DNA of 64,000 nucleotides, from contig NZ_FXZK01000014.1 of assembly GCF_900184895.1 (NCBI RefSeq), positions 1-64,000 of the forward strand, read 5' to 3'. The position numbers and the translations under genes are program-made. Within the stretch, counting starts at the first letter, position 1. Every line of letters begins with the position of its first letter. Shown piece by piece: positions 25,592-34,046 of this stretch. The stretch comes from Flavimaricola marinus. Its GTDB lineage: Bacteria; Pseudomonadota; Alphaproteobacteria; Rhodobacterales; Rhodobacteraceae. Below the pieces are notes generated by a model, which was not told the DNA's origin, did no database searches, and saw nothing but the letters and a program-made list of their open reading frames with translations.

Positions 25592-26329
25592 CTACCCCAA
25601 GAGCCTGTTCAATCGCTCGAGGATCAGCGCCACACCGCGTTCGCCCTCTTCGGCCGTCGCGGCCTCGGCCCCGGCCACATACCACGGCGCGCCTTTGGCC
25701 AAGGCCTCCATATCCACCGTCTCCGGGGCCAGCGCCAGCATCAGAGCGGTCTCACCAAGCCCGGCATGGTCGAAATGAAACGCATCGATCACGCCCTGAT
25801 CCATCAAGGGATGCACCTGCACCCAGTTGAACGGATTGTCCCCTGCGGCATGTCCTTCGTAGTAGCTCGCGTTGTCCGCATTGCCCCACCAGCCCTCTCC
25901 GCGCTCACCCTCGATCAGCTTGAAAACGGCCTGCCGACCGGCCAGCCGAAAGGCCAGATCGGTGGGCATGCCTTGCCCGAAATTCTCGGTCTGGTGATGG
26001 ATCACCGCGTGGATATTGCGAAATCCTACCCGCAAGAGCCCGTAAAACATCGCCTCGGCAAAGGGCACCAGCGCCTCGGCCCCCACATGCACCGCGCCGC
26101 CTTCCGGGCCGCGCACCGCGTGGCTGGCCGCGCCGTAGGGGAAGGCGGGCAGGATCACCAGTTCCCGCGTCTGTTCAAGCCGGTCGAACACCCGCGTCAC
26201 CGCGAGGCTGTCCATGCCCAGGGGCAGGTGTTCGCCGTGATATTCCAGCACCCCCAGCGGCAGGACGACAGGTGTGTTGGCCGCAATCGCCGCCCGGATC
26301 TGATCGGGTCGCATGAGTTCGTAGCGCAT
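25592..26329 (-). CDS. Creatininase-family amidohydrolase
   Basis: A 245-residue protein with the creatininase metal motif: Glu29, His31 and Asp40 in VLEYHGEHLPLGMD, and a later histidine-rich segment IHHQTENFG. Family members hydrolyse cyclic amides (creatinine, formamidopyrimidines, dehydro-mycofactocin steps). A role in sugar use is not described to my knowledge, yet the gene follows the SIS gene by three bases, and is the last of five genes transcribed from operator site 2. The GEHLP segment is a known variation. Substrate unknown. Confidence 0.82.
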   Translation of the reverse strand: MRYELMRPDQIRAAIAANTPVVLPLGVLEYHGEHLPLGMDSLAVTRVFDRLEQTRELVILPAFPYGAASHAVRGPEGGAVHVGAEALVPFAEAMFYGLLRVGFRNIHAVIHHQTENFGQGMPTDLAFRLAGRQAVFKLIEGERGEGWWGNADNASYYEGHAAGDNPFNWVQVHPLMDQGVIDAFHFDHAGLGETALMLALAPETVDMEALAKGAPWYVAGAEAATAEEGERGVALILERLNRLLG

Positions 26330-26332
26330 GGT

Positions 26333-26893
26333 CTATTCCAGATTGGTGTGCCGCGCCCGCATCGCCTCAGAGCTTTGCCCCAAGAGATCGCGTAGCCGCA
26401 GCACCATGATTTCAAACAGAAAGAACAGCGCCGCCTCATAGACAGAGCCCATCGGCAGCACCCCTGCCCCGGCGCCTTGGTCCCGCGCCATTGTCTGAGC
26501 CGGGATCAGCACGGTCTGGCCGGCATGCACGGCGCAGTCCGCTTCGGGTTCTGCCGTCAGAAGCAGCACCTTTGCCCCCGCTTGTTCCGCCACCTGCATC
26601 AGTGCCGTCACCGTGGACAGCGCCCCCGGCCCCGCCGAGCAGAGGAACAGATCGCCCGCCCCCACCGGCGGGCAATTCATGTCACCCTGCATCGCCACCC
26701 GGCACCCGAGGTGGTGAAGTCGCATCGCCAGTGCACGCATCATCAGCCCCTCGCGCCCGCAGCCATAGAGCACGATGGCCCCGGCCCCCGCGATCGTCTC
26801 ACAGGCTTGAACGATCTGCGATTGGTCGATCCCCGCCAGCGCGGCTTGGGTTTCGGACAAGGCTCCGCGTAGCGCGTCGTCGAAGTCGGTCAT
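26333..26893 (-). CDS. SIS-domain sugar isomerase (6-phospho-3-hexuloisomerase-like)
   Basis: A single SIS domain of 186 residues. The segments GAGAIVLYGCGREGLMMRALAMRLHHLG and CSAGPGALSTV are the phosphosugar-binding loops; the length and pattern are those of PHI/HxlB, which interconverts arabino-3-hexulose 6-phosphate and fructose 6-phosphate. No hexulose-phosphate synthase is present, so it may isomerise another phosphosugar, possibly the product of the FGGY kinase whose stop it overlaps (ATGA). Confidence 0.82.
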   Translation of the reverse strand: MTDFDDALRGALSETQAALAGIDQSQIVQACETIAGAGAIVLYGCGREGLMMRALAMRLHHLGCRVAMQGDMNCPPVGAGDLFLCSAGPGALSTVTALMQVAEQAGAKVLLLTAEPEADCAVHAGQTVLIPAQTMARDQGAGAGVLPMGSVYEAALFFLFEIMVLRLRDLLGQSSEAMRARHTNLE

Positions 26894-28383
26894 GGCGCCC
26901 CCAGCGCATGGGCGATATCGCGCGTTTGCGTATAGAGCGCCCGGAACAGTGGCCCGGCCTTGTCATAGGCCGGGTGACTGACCGGTTCGACGACCTGCTC
27001 GGGCGGGTTCCAAGTCTGGATGTCGTCGCGCGTCGCCAGACCGACCGCCACCGCCGCAAGGAACGCATCGCCAAGCGACGCCCCGACGGAGGATCGGCTG
27101 ATCACCTGCGGCACGCCCCCGATATCCGAGGTCGCCTGCAACCAGATGCCGTTCTTGGTCCCTCCGCCTACGGCCAGCACCCGTAGCGGCGCTTGCCCGG
27201 CATCGCGGAAAGTGTCGATCACATGCGCCGTGCCATGCGCGATCCCTTCGATCACCGCCCGGTAGATGTCGGCCCGGGTGTGCGTGAGATCCAGCCCGAA
27301 GATCACCCCCTTGGCATGCGGATCATGGATCGGCGTCCGTTCCCCCGAGAAATACGGCAGCACCAGCAACCCCTTGGCCCCCGGCGGCGAGGCGGCGGCC
27401 TCTTCGGTCAGGGTGGCAAAGGCGGTGTCGGTGTCCAGATCGCTTGCGAACTGGTCGCGGAACCAGTGCGTCAGCGTGCCAGAGGTGGCGAGGCCAGCCA
27501 TTGAGACATGCTCGCCCGGAAACATCCACGGCGCATACCAGAGTGCCGGATCGGTGACTCGTTCGCTGGTGCGCTGGATCACGAAAATGGTGGAGCCATA
27601 CATCATCATCATATCGCCCGGCGCGCGCAGCCCGACGCTGAGCGCCTCGGCGCCTGCGTCGATCGTCCCGCAGAGCACCGGCGTGCCCGCGGCCAGCCCG
27701 GTCTCTGCGGCGGCGGCGTCACTGATCTCGCCCGCGATTTCCGACGACCACATGAGCTTTGGCAGCTTCTCCAGCCCGATGATGTCGGGCGCGAGGTCGT
27801 CACACCAATCCTGCGTCGTGACGTCGTAAAGCGGGCTGAAATTCGCAGCAGTGTAATGGTCGATCACATATTCGCCGGTGAGCCGGAACGTCAGGTAGCT
27901 GCTCGCCGTCAGCACCCGGGCGGTCTTGGCGTAAAGCTCGGGCCGCTGTCGTTTCAGCCAGAGGATTTTCGGCCCTACGGATTGAGAGGTCAGCGCATTG
28001 CCGCACCGATCAAGGATCGTGCCTTCGCCGATCTCGGCGTTGAGCAGGTCGATCTCGGCGTGAGCACGGGTGTCGACCCCGTAGAGCACGCCGTTCATCA
28101 GGGGCCGTCCTTCCGCATCCACGGGCAGCATGCACGGCCCGATCGCACTGGCGGCGACGGCGGCAATGTCGGATGCGGCCACACCGGATTGTGCCAGCAG
28201 ATCCCGCGTGATGGTGACGAAATCGCCCCACCAGTCTTCGTCCGGCCGATGCTCGGCCCAGCCCGGTTGCGGCACCAGCATCTTGTGCGGCGTGGACGAT
28301 TGCGCCACCACCTTGCCCGTCTGATCCGCCAGAACCCCTTTGGATTCAAAGGTTCCTATGTCGATGCCGAGAGTGTATTTCAT
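26890..28383 (-). CDS. FGGY-family carbohydrate kinase
   Basis: A 497-residue ATP-dependent sugar kinase. The N-terminal phosphate loop GIDIGTFESKGVL, the base-bearing GTIDAGAEALSVG and the C-terminal LAVGGGTKNGIWLQATSDI are all present. Similarity is to the xylulokinase/ribulokinase side of the family; specificity is not readable. ATG 28383 overlaps the stop of the M42 gene (ATGA), and its own stop overlaps the SIS gene, so the three proteins are made in coupling. The very long open frame further upstream is a shadow of the M42 and BtpA genes. Confidence 0.9.
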   Translation of the reverse strand: MKYTLGIDIGTFESKGVLADQTGKVVAQSSTPHKMLVPQPGWAEHRPDEDWWGDFVTITRDLLAQSGVAASDIAAVAASAIGPCMLPVDAEGRPLMNGVLYGVDTRAHAEIDLLNAEIGEGTILDRCGNALTSQSVGPKILWLKRQRPELYAKTARVLTASSYLTFRLTGEYVIDHYTAANFSPLYDVTTQDWCDDLAPDIIGLEKLPKLMWSSEIAGEISDAAAAETGLAAGTPVLCGTIDAGAEALSVGLRAPGDMMMMYGSTIFVIQRTSERVTDPALWYAPWMFPGEHVSMAGLATSGTLTHWFRDQFASDLDTDTAFATLTEEAAASPPGAKGLLVLPYFSGERTPIHDPHAKGVIFGLDLTHTRADIYRAVIEGIAHGTAHVIDTFRDAGQAPLRVLAVGGGTKNGIWLQATSDIGGVPQVISRSSVGASLGDAFLAAVAVGLATRDDIQTWNPPEQVVEPVSHPAYDKAGPLFRALYTQTRDIAHALGAP

Positions 28384-29453
28384 GACGCGTCTCGCGATAG
28401 CTCGAAATCGGGGGTGATATTGCCCAGTGCGGCGATCAGCAGGTCGCGCAGCTGTTCGAGATCGCGCATATCGGCGACTTCGCGCGACGAATGCGAATAC
28501 CGCATGGGAAAACCCACATCCAGCGCGGCCACGCCGTTCCCGGTCAGTTGGACGTAGGACAAATCGGTCAGCACCCCGGACTGGGCGCTTCGTTGCAGGG
28601 GGATCCCTTCCGCCTGCGCCGTTGTCTCGAACAGCCGGACCATCGCCGGATGCGGGATCACACCGTTGAGCGTGCCGCGGCCGTGGAAGGTATAGAGGCT
28701 GATCCCCGGCCCGCCGCCCAAGGTCATTTCGCCCCGGTCCGCCATATCGGGCGTGTCGCTGGCGAGCATGAGATCGACCTGAATCGCGATGTCGGGTTGC
28801 AGCCGTTGCGCCAGCGGCTGGGCGCCGCGCAGGTTGAATTCCTCGAGCGTGGTGAAGGCGGTATGCACGGTGACACCGCTTTGCTTGGCCAAAGCCTGCG
28901 CCACCTCGACCAGCACCGCGCAGCCTGCCCGGTCGTCGATGGCCGGGCCGCATATCCGGTTCTTGCCCAGAGGGTAGCCGCCGGTCAGATAGACCACGGG
29001 CGCGCCGATCTGGATGCCCGCCGCCTCGGCCTCGGCCCGGCTTTCGAAGCCGCAGTCGACATAGAGGTCGGCAATCCGGGTGACGGTGTATTTCTCCTCC
29101 GGCGCGGTGGCGTGATGGCTCTTGTTGGTGATGATCCCTAGAACGTCGGTGCCGTCGCGCAGCGGGATCATCACCTCTTGGCTGGGCAGCGCCTTTTCCG
29201 GCACGCCGCCCATACGTTCCAGCCGCAGATAGCCGTCCGGCTCTATCTTGCGCACGATGAATCCGAGCTGATCCATGTGGGTAAAGAGCAGAACGGTCGG
29301 CCCCTCGCCTTGCCGCGTCGTCCAGAGGTTGCCCAGCATGTCGGTCTCGCACGGCAGGTTCAGCCGATCCCGGATCCGCGCGCGGATCCGGTCTTCGTGC
29401 CCCGACAGCCCCGGCACGTTCATCAGATCGAGTGTCAGGTCGCGCAGCGTCAT
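28380..29453 (-). CDS. M42-family metallopeptidase-like protein (FrvX/SgcX type)
   Basis: A 357-residue protein of the M42 fold. Metal and catalytic segments are FTHMDQLGF, CGPAIDDRAGCAVL, TTLEEFNLRGAQ and QVDLMLASDTPD, with the Glu-Glu pair of the active enzyme intact. Bacterial relatives sit in sugar operons (frvX, sgcX of E. coli) where their substrate is unresolved, so a role on a sugar-linked amide or peptide is only a guess. Both ends overlap neighbours by ATGA: BtpA/SgcQ upstream, the FGGY kinase downstream. Confidence 0.88.
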   Translation of the reverse strand: MTLRDLTLDLMNVPGLSGHEDRIRARIRDRLNLPCETDMLGNLWTTRQGEGPTVLLFTHMDQLGFIVRKIEPDGYLRLERMGGVPEKALPSQEVMIPLRDGTDVLGIITNKSHHATAPEEKYTVTRIADLYVDCGFESRAEAEAAGIQIGAPVVYLTGGYPLGKNRICGPAIDDRAGCAVLVEVAQALAKQSGVTVHTAFTTLEEFNLRGAQPLAQRLQPDIAIQVDLMLASDTPDMADRGEMTLGGGPGISLYTFHGRGTLNGVIPHPAMVRLFETTAQAEGIPLQRSAQSGVLTDLSYVQLTGNGVAALDVGFPMRYSHSSREVADMRDLEQLRDLLIAALGNITPDFELSRDAS

Positions 29454-30253
29454 CGCGCGGCCCTCGCCAGCGCCATGAACTCGGCCGCGCGGTCGGCGTC
29501 GACCGGCTTCCACGTGTCGCCGTCGATCTTGAGCGCGGAGCCGACCACGCATCCGTCGGCAATCGCCAGAACATCGGCCACCGTGGCGTGCTTGACCCCG
29601 GTGTTGGCCAGCACCGGCGTGTCGGGAAGCACCTTCTTGACCGCCTCGAGATCCTCCATCCGGGCGGCTTCGCCGGTGATCTGCCCCGACACCAGCACCG
29701 CGTCCGGGATCGACGAAAACACCGCGGAGCGCGCCCGGTCTGCCAGAGGCCGCTGATCCAGCGAATGCGCGAATTCAGCGGAGACGTTGTAGAGCATCGC
29801 CACATCCGAAGCCCCTAGCCTGTCGCGGTAGCGCATCGCCTTGCCCGCGTCGGGCGTCCACGGCCCCATGTCCGAGGCATAGGTGCCGGTGAAGATCTCG
29901 CGCACGAATTTCGCCCCGGTGGCCGCGGCGAGCGCCACGGTGGACATCGGATCCCAGAGCACGTTGACCCCGAACGGCACCTTGATCTCGGACCGCAGCG
30001 CCCCGATGATCCACGCCATCGTGGCGGTCGACGCGGTGTCGACGTCGAACTCGTAGGGCCGGTCGTTTTCGTTGCCGAACATCACCGCGTCAAAGCCCGC
30101 GGCCTGAAGCGCCTGAAGATCGCGCCGCGCCCCGTCGAGCAGGGCCTGAATGCCGCCGTCTGCGTCATAGAGCGGGGTTCCGGGCATAGCGCCGATATGA
30201 ACCATCCCGATGACTGGCTTGCCGCCCCCGAACACCGAAGCAAATTTACGCAT
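29450..30253 (-). CDS. BtpA/SgcQ family protein
   Basis: A 267-residue TIM-barrel protein of the BtpA family, recognised by VIGMVHIGAMPGTP at the start, AGFDAVMFGNENDRPY, GVNVLWDPMSTVALAAATGAKFVRE and TPVLANTGVKHATVADVLAIADGCVVGS. Cyanobacterial BtpA affects photosystem I; the bacterial relative SgcQ lies with SgcX in the E. coli sgc sugar operon. Here too it directly precedes an M42 gene. Likely an aldolase-, synthase- or epimerase-like enzyme. First gene of the five-gene operon, 66 bp from operator site 2; GGAGGG before ATG 30253. Confidence 0.85.
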   Translation of the reverse strand: MRKFASVFGGGKPVIGMVHIGAMPGTPLYDADGGIQALLDGARRDLQALQAAGFDAVMFGNENDRPYEFDVDTASTATMAWIIGALRSEIKVPFGVNVLWDPMSTVALAAATGAKFVREIFTGTYASDMGPWTPDAGKAMRYRDRLGASDVAMLYNVSAEFAHSLDQRPLADRARSAVFSSIPDAVLVSGQITGEAARMEDLEAVKKVLPDTPVLANTGVKHATVADVLAIADGCVVGSALKIDGDTWKPVDADRAAEFMALARAAR

Positions 30254-30319
30254 GATCCCTCCTGGATTGAATTTGTCCGCAGCCTAGCGCGGAAACCGTT
30301 GGCTCCCAAGCGATTCATG

Positions 30320-30331
30320 CTAGCATGTTAG
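30320..30331. promoter_or_regulatory. Operator site 2, CTAGCATGTTAG
   Basis: One-mismatch version of the palindrome at 21530 and 33979. It lies 66 bp before btpA/sgcQ and 19 bp before the aldo/keto reductase, in a 96-bp divergent promoter. The position close to the reductase ATG suggests a roadblock or overlap with the promoter. Confidence 0.72.
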
Positions 30332-30349
30332 CGAATAGGGAGGCGAAGA

Positions 30350-31384
30350 ATGACGCTGACGACACGACACTGGGATCGCCATGGCACGGGCGGCCTGACC
30401 TTTACCGAACTGGGCTTTGGTGCCGCCCCTCTGGCCAACCTGTATCGCGCGATCAGCGATGCAGAGGCCGAGGCGATTCTGGAGGCCGCATGGGCTGCGG
30501 GGGTCCGCTATTACGATACGGCCCCTCTCTACGGGCTTGGCCTGTCCGAGACGCGGCTGAACCGATTCCTACGCGACAAGCCTCGCGACGAATACATCCT
30601 GTCGACCAAGGTCGGCCGGTTGCTTCGCCCCTGCGCGCCCGAGGATCGCGACGGCTTTGGCAAGTGGTTCGACGTGCCGGCCCGCAACGAGGTCTATGAC
30701 TATTCCTATGACGGGGTGATGCGGTCGGTCGAGTTCTCGCTCGAACGTTTGGGTCTGCACCGGATCGACGTGCTCTATGCCCACGATCTGGATCAGCGCA
30801 ATCAGGGCGGCGCCGAGGGCCTGCAGGCCCGCCTCGAAGAGTTCATGGGCGGCGGCCACCGCGCCTTGGTCGAATTGCGCGAGCAGGGTGTGATCGCGGC
30901 CATCGGCGCCGGCGTCAACGAATGGGAGCCCTGCGAGTGGCTCGCCCGGAACGGCGATATGGACCTGTTCCTGCTGGCCGGCCGCTATACCCTGCTGGAG
31001 CAGGAGGCACTTGAGACCATGCTCCCCCTCTGCGAGGCCAAGGGCATCGGATTGGTCATCGGCGGCCCCTATAATTCCGGCATTCTGGCCACCGGGCCTG
31101 TCGAAGGTGCCTATTACGACTACGAGATCGCCCCGCAGCCGATCCGCGACCGGGTTGCCGCGATCGAGGCAGTCTGCGCCCGTCACGACACCCGCCTCGT
31201 CGATGCCGCGTTCCGGTTTCCCCTGTGCCATCCGGCCGTGGTGTCGGTGATCCCCGGCGGCCAGTCCCTCGCGGATATGGCGGGCAACGTGAAGGCCGCG
31301 ACGGCGGTGATCCCGCCCGCGCTCTGGACCGATCTCAAGGCAGAGGGACTGATCCGCCCCGACGCCCCCGTGCCGGAGGTATGA
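30350..31384 (+). CDS. Aldo/keto reductase, D-threo-aldose/L-fucose 1-dehydrogenase-like
   Basis: A 344-residue NAD(P)-dependent enzyme. The catalytic tetrad is visible as Asp56, Tyr61 (YYDTAPLYG), Lys87 (STKVGR) and His145 (YAHDLD). The long variant with FGKWFDVPARNEVYDYSYDGVMRS fits aldo/keto reductases that oxidise C1 of D-threo-aldoses such as L-fucose, D-arabinose or L-galactose to lactones. The following gene is a lactonase, three bases on, which supports this. GGGAGGCG precedes the ATG. An SDR with the same proposed activity lies at 36438. Confidence 0.87.
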   Translation: MTLTTRHWDRHGTGGLTFTELGFGAAPLANLYRAISDAEAEAILEAAWAAGVRYYDTAPLYGLGLSETRLNRFLRDKPRDEYILSTKVGRLLRPCAPEDRDGFGKWFDVPARNEVYDYSYDGVMRSVEFSLERLGLHRIDVLYAHDLDQRNQGGAEGLQARLEEFMGGGHRALVELREQGVIAAIGAGVNEWEPCEWLARNGDMDLFLLAGRYTLLEQEALETMLPLCEAKGIGLVIGGPYNSGILATGPVEGAYYDYEIAPQPIRDRVAAIEAVCARHDTRLVDAAFRFPLCHPAVVSVIPGGQSLADMAGNVKAATAVIPPALWTDLKAEGLIRPDAPVPEV

Positions 31385-31387
31385 CCG

Positions 31388-32218
31388 ATGCAGATTGACG
31401 CTCACCAGCATTATTGGTGCCCGCAGCGCGGCGACTACGACTGGATGCCGATGGACAACGCGATCCTCGCCCGGACTTATGGCCCGTCCGATCTGTCGCC
31501 TTTGCTCGCCGCCGCCGGGGTCGACCGGACGATCCTCGTGCAGGCCGCGGCGACGGTGAACGAGACGGAGTATATGCTGGGGCTGGCCGACGCGACCCCG
31601 CATGTGGCCGGTGTGGTCGGATGGGTCGATTTCGAGCGCCCCGAGGATCTCGCCACGCTCACCCGTTTGGCTGGCCATCCGATGTTCAAGGGCGTGCGCC
31701 CGATGATTCAGGACATTCCCGACGACGACTGGATGCTGCGCGACGATGTTCAGTGGGCGTTTCAGGCGCTGTCCGATCTGGACCTGAGCTTTGACGCGCT
31801 CGGATTTCCGCGCCATCTGGCGAATTTCCTGACCATCCTCACCCGCTATCCCAAGCTGCGCGCGGTGATCGACCATTGCATGAAGCCCCAGATCCACGAC
31901 CCTGCCCAGTTCGATCCCTGGGCCGAGGGGATGACCCGGCTCGCCGAGCAGACCGGCGCTTTCGTGAAATTCTCGGCGCTCGTGACCGAGGCGGCACCGG
32001 AGTGGACCGTTGCCGATCTGCGCCCCTATTGGGAGCATATCCGCGATGTCTTTGGCCCGGCTCGGATCATGTGGGGATCGGATTGGCCCGTCGTCCGGCT
32101 ACGCTGTGAATACGATGTCTGGCGGGCGGCCGCGCTGGAGCTGACCGCCGACCTGAGCGACGCGGACAAGGCGCGCGTGTTTGGCGGCACGGCGGCGGAG
32201 TTCTACCGGGTCGGCTAG
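31388..32218 (+). CDS. COG3618 amidohydrolase, L-fucono-1,5-lactonase-like
   Basis: A 276-residue amidohydrolase-superfamily lactonase. The metal site starts with DAHQHYW (His6, His8), then DHCMKP and the terminal MWGSDWPV aspartate, the arrangement of COG3618. Members described in Burkholderia hydrolyse L-fucono-1,5-lactone and similar aldono-lactones, the product of the dehydrogenase encoded just upstream. The TAG stop shares CTAG with the convergent isomerase gene. Confidence 0.88.
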   Translation: MQIDAHQHYWCPQRGDYDWMPMDNAILARTYGPSDLSPLLAAAGVDRTILVQAAATVNETEYMLGLADATPHVAGVVGWVDFERPEDLATLTRLAGHPMFKGVRPMIQDIPDDDWMLRDDVQWAFQALSDLDLSFDALGFPRHLANFLTILTRYPKLRAVIDHCMKPQIHDPAQFDPWAEGMTRLAEQTGAFVKFSALVTEAAPEWTVADLRPYWEHIRDVFGPARIMWGSDWPVVRLRCEYDVWRAAALELTADLSDADKARVFGGTAAEFYRVG

Positions 32219-33198
32219 GCCCCGTAGAGCACCTGACCGATGATCCTCTGGCTGATCGCCGCGTCCTGCCGGGCGATGGCGGCGGCCAGTTCCAGATGAT
32301 CGACCAGCCCTTCGGCGATGCTCCGCAGCCGCTCGACGAGGGCCAGATTGGTCCGCGCCTCTTCGATCGGGTCGAGCCCGCCGTGGTCGGGGAAGGTGTC
32401 GAAGTAGATCACGCCGTCATAGCCGATCCGGGCCAGTTCGACGAACAGCTCCAGCGTCTGGATCGGATGGACCGTGCCGACCATCAGCCCGTCGTCGCGC
32501 TTGCCGTAGCCGTCGTTGAGATGCACGCCGAGCAGCTTGGAATGCCGCGCTATGAGGTGGGCCGCGTGGGCCGGCATCTCGTCGGCATAGAGCACGTGGG
32601 CGAAATCAAGGGTGACGCCGAGGTTGGGCCGGTCGGCCTCGCGGATCGCCAGAAGAGTCGTCGCCGCGTCGGGCATCAGCGCATAGGCGCGCGGCTCGTT
32701 GGGCTTGTATTCAATCGCGATCTCGACGCCCGGATTGTGATCGGCCACCTCGCGCAGGGCGGCGATGGTGCTGTCCCACATGGCGCGGTAGTTGCCCTGA
32801 AAGGCGTAGTCGATCCCGTCCTGCCCCATCCAGAGCGTCATCAGGGTGCCGCCCATGGCGACGAGCGCGTCGATCCCGGCCTTGGTCTCGTCCACGGCCG
32901 CGCGGCGCACGTCTTCGTCCGGGTGGGTGAAGGCCCCGAGCCGGTAGCCCGGATTGGTGTAGTAGCGCATCGCCAGGCCATTGAGCGTCATGCCTTGGGC
33001 GGCCAGCAGCTCTGTCAACTGTGCGGGCGTGTGATCCACGAAGTGATCGGGATAGTTCAGATCGGCGGCGTCGATCCCGCCGACTTGCCCCGCCGCCCGG
33101 ATCATATCCGCCACGCCCGGCTTCTTGGGCATGTCCCGCCCAAGCTTGAAGGCGTTGAGACGCGCGGCATAGCGTGGCCGGTTGGGCAGGTGAGGCAT
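32215..33198 (-). CDS. TIM-barrel sugar isomerase/epimerase (AP_endonuc_2 family)
   Basis: A 327-residue xylose-isomerase-like barrel. Likely metal ligands lie in AIEYKPNEPR, TLDFAHVLYA, GVHLNDGYGKRDD and VIYFDTFPD, the Glu-Asp-His-Asp/Glu pattern of the family. Such enzymes interconvert ketoses and aldoses or epimerise keto sugars; the substrate is open, plausibly the imported sugar. ATG 33198 gives the expected N-terminus PHLPNRPRYAARLNAFKLG. It is 50 bp downstream of the GntR gene and probably co-transcribed from operator site 3. Confidence 0.8.
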   Translation of the reverse strand: MPHLPNRPRYAARLNAFKLGRDMPKKPGVADMIRAAGQVGGIDAADLNYPDHFVDHTPAQLTELLAAQGMTLNGLAMRYYTNPGYRLGAFTHPDEDVRRAAVDETKAGIDALVAMGGTLMTLWMGQDGIDYAFQGNYRAMWDSTIAALREVADHNPGVEIAIEYKPNEPRAYALMPDAATTLLAIREADRPNLGVTLDFAHVLYADEMPAHAAHLIARHSKLLGVHLNDGYGKRDDGLMVGTVHPIQTLELFVELARIGYDGVIYFDTFPDHGGLDPIEEARTNLALVERLRSIAEGLVDHLELAAAIARQDAAISQRIIGQVLYGA

Positions 33199-33248
33199 GG
33201 TGCGTCCTTTGCGTAGCAGGCGGGAGCAGGTTGGCGCGGTGCGGGTCG

Positions 33249-33929
33249 TCAATCCGGATCGAAGAGATCCGGCCGCGTGCGTTCGAGCGGCACGAGAAAG
33301 GTGAGCAGTTGGCGCAGGTGTGCGCTGAGCGCCTCGGCCGCGGCGTCCGGATCGCGCGCCTCGAGCGCCTTGAGAACGGCGTGGTGCTCGGCAAGCGTTT
33401 CGGCCAGCCGCCCCTCGATGGGGAGGGTCTGCCGACGCGCCCTGTTGACTTGGACCCATGCGGTCTCGGCTACGGTGCCGACCTTGGGAAAACCCGTGAA
33501 GCTGAGAAGGAGTTGGTGAAACTCCGCATCGTGATCATAGAAGGCCGCGGCATCGCCATCGGCAATCGTCGCCTCCTGCACCCGCAGGTTGCGGCGCAGG
33601 AGCACAAGCTGTTCCTCGCTGATCTCGGGGGCGATCCGCCGGATCGCGGCAACCTCGATCGCCTCGCGCAGGAACGCACCCTCCCGAATCTCGTTCATCG
33701 AGAACCGCGCCACGAAGGTGCCAGCCTGCGGCACGACATGCACCAGCCCCTCGCTTGCCAGTCGGGCAATCGCCTCGGAGACCGGCGACCGCGACACGCC
33801 CAGCGCCTCGCAAATCTCGCCTTTGCGCAGCAATTCGCCGGGTTTGTAGGTCAGATCGAGGATCGCCTGACGCAACGACAGGTAGGTGCGCGTCGCCAGA
33901 GACCCTTCAAAACGGTCTAGCGGAGGCAC
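33249..33929 (-). CDS. GntR/FCD family transcriptional regulator, local regulator of the sugar island
   Basis: A 226-residue regulator. A GntR winged helix (LRQAILDLTYKPGELLRKGEICEALGVSRSPVSEAIARLASEGLV) is followed by an all-helical FCD ligand domain with metal-site residues in YDHDAEFHQLLL and LAEHHAVLKAL. The first ATG in frame (33977) lies two bases from the operator palindrome and has no ribosome site. The GTG at 33929 follows AAAGGGGG by six bases and is preferred. The regulator thus has its own operator 50 bp upstream and is likely autoregulated, with sites 1-3 as targets. Ligand unknown. Confidence 0.88.
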   Translation of the reverse strand: MPPLDRFEGSLATRTYLSLRQAILDLTYKPGELLRKGEICEALGVSRSPVSEAIARLASEGLVHVVPQAGTFVARFSMNEIREGAFLREAIEVAAIRRIAPEISEEQLVLLRRNLRVQEATIADGDAAAFYDHDAEFHQLLLSFTGFPKVGTVAETAWVQVNRARRQTLPIEGRLAETLAEHHAVLKALEARDPDAAAEALSAHLRQLLTFLVPLERTRPDLFDPD

Positions 33930-33978
33930 TTGTTGCCCCCTTTCCGCTTGCTGTGGTTCTGGTTCCCCATGTAACATA

Positions 33979-33990
33979 CTAACATGTTAG
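33979..33990. promoter_or_regulatory. Operator site 3, palindrome CTAACATGTTAG
   Basis: Perfect 12-bp palindrome within CATACTAACATGTTAG, identical over 16 bases to site 1. It lies between the GntR regulator and the UxaA-type dehydratase, 57 bp before the latter's ATG. The bases before it, GTAACATA, add a partial half-site. Confidence 0.8.
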
Positions 33991-34046
33991 GCGACCTCCA
34001 TGACGAGTCAATGGGGCGTCGCACAGAGCCGACGCAAGGACAAGCC

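Noticed and set aside
26890-29805. Very long open frame (971 codons) that would extend the FGGY kinase upstream
   Set aside because: The part before ATG 28383 is antisense-like Arg-rich sequence overlapping the M42 and BtpA genes; the kinase family start is at 28383.
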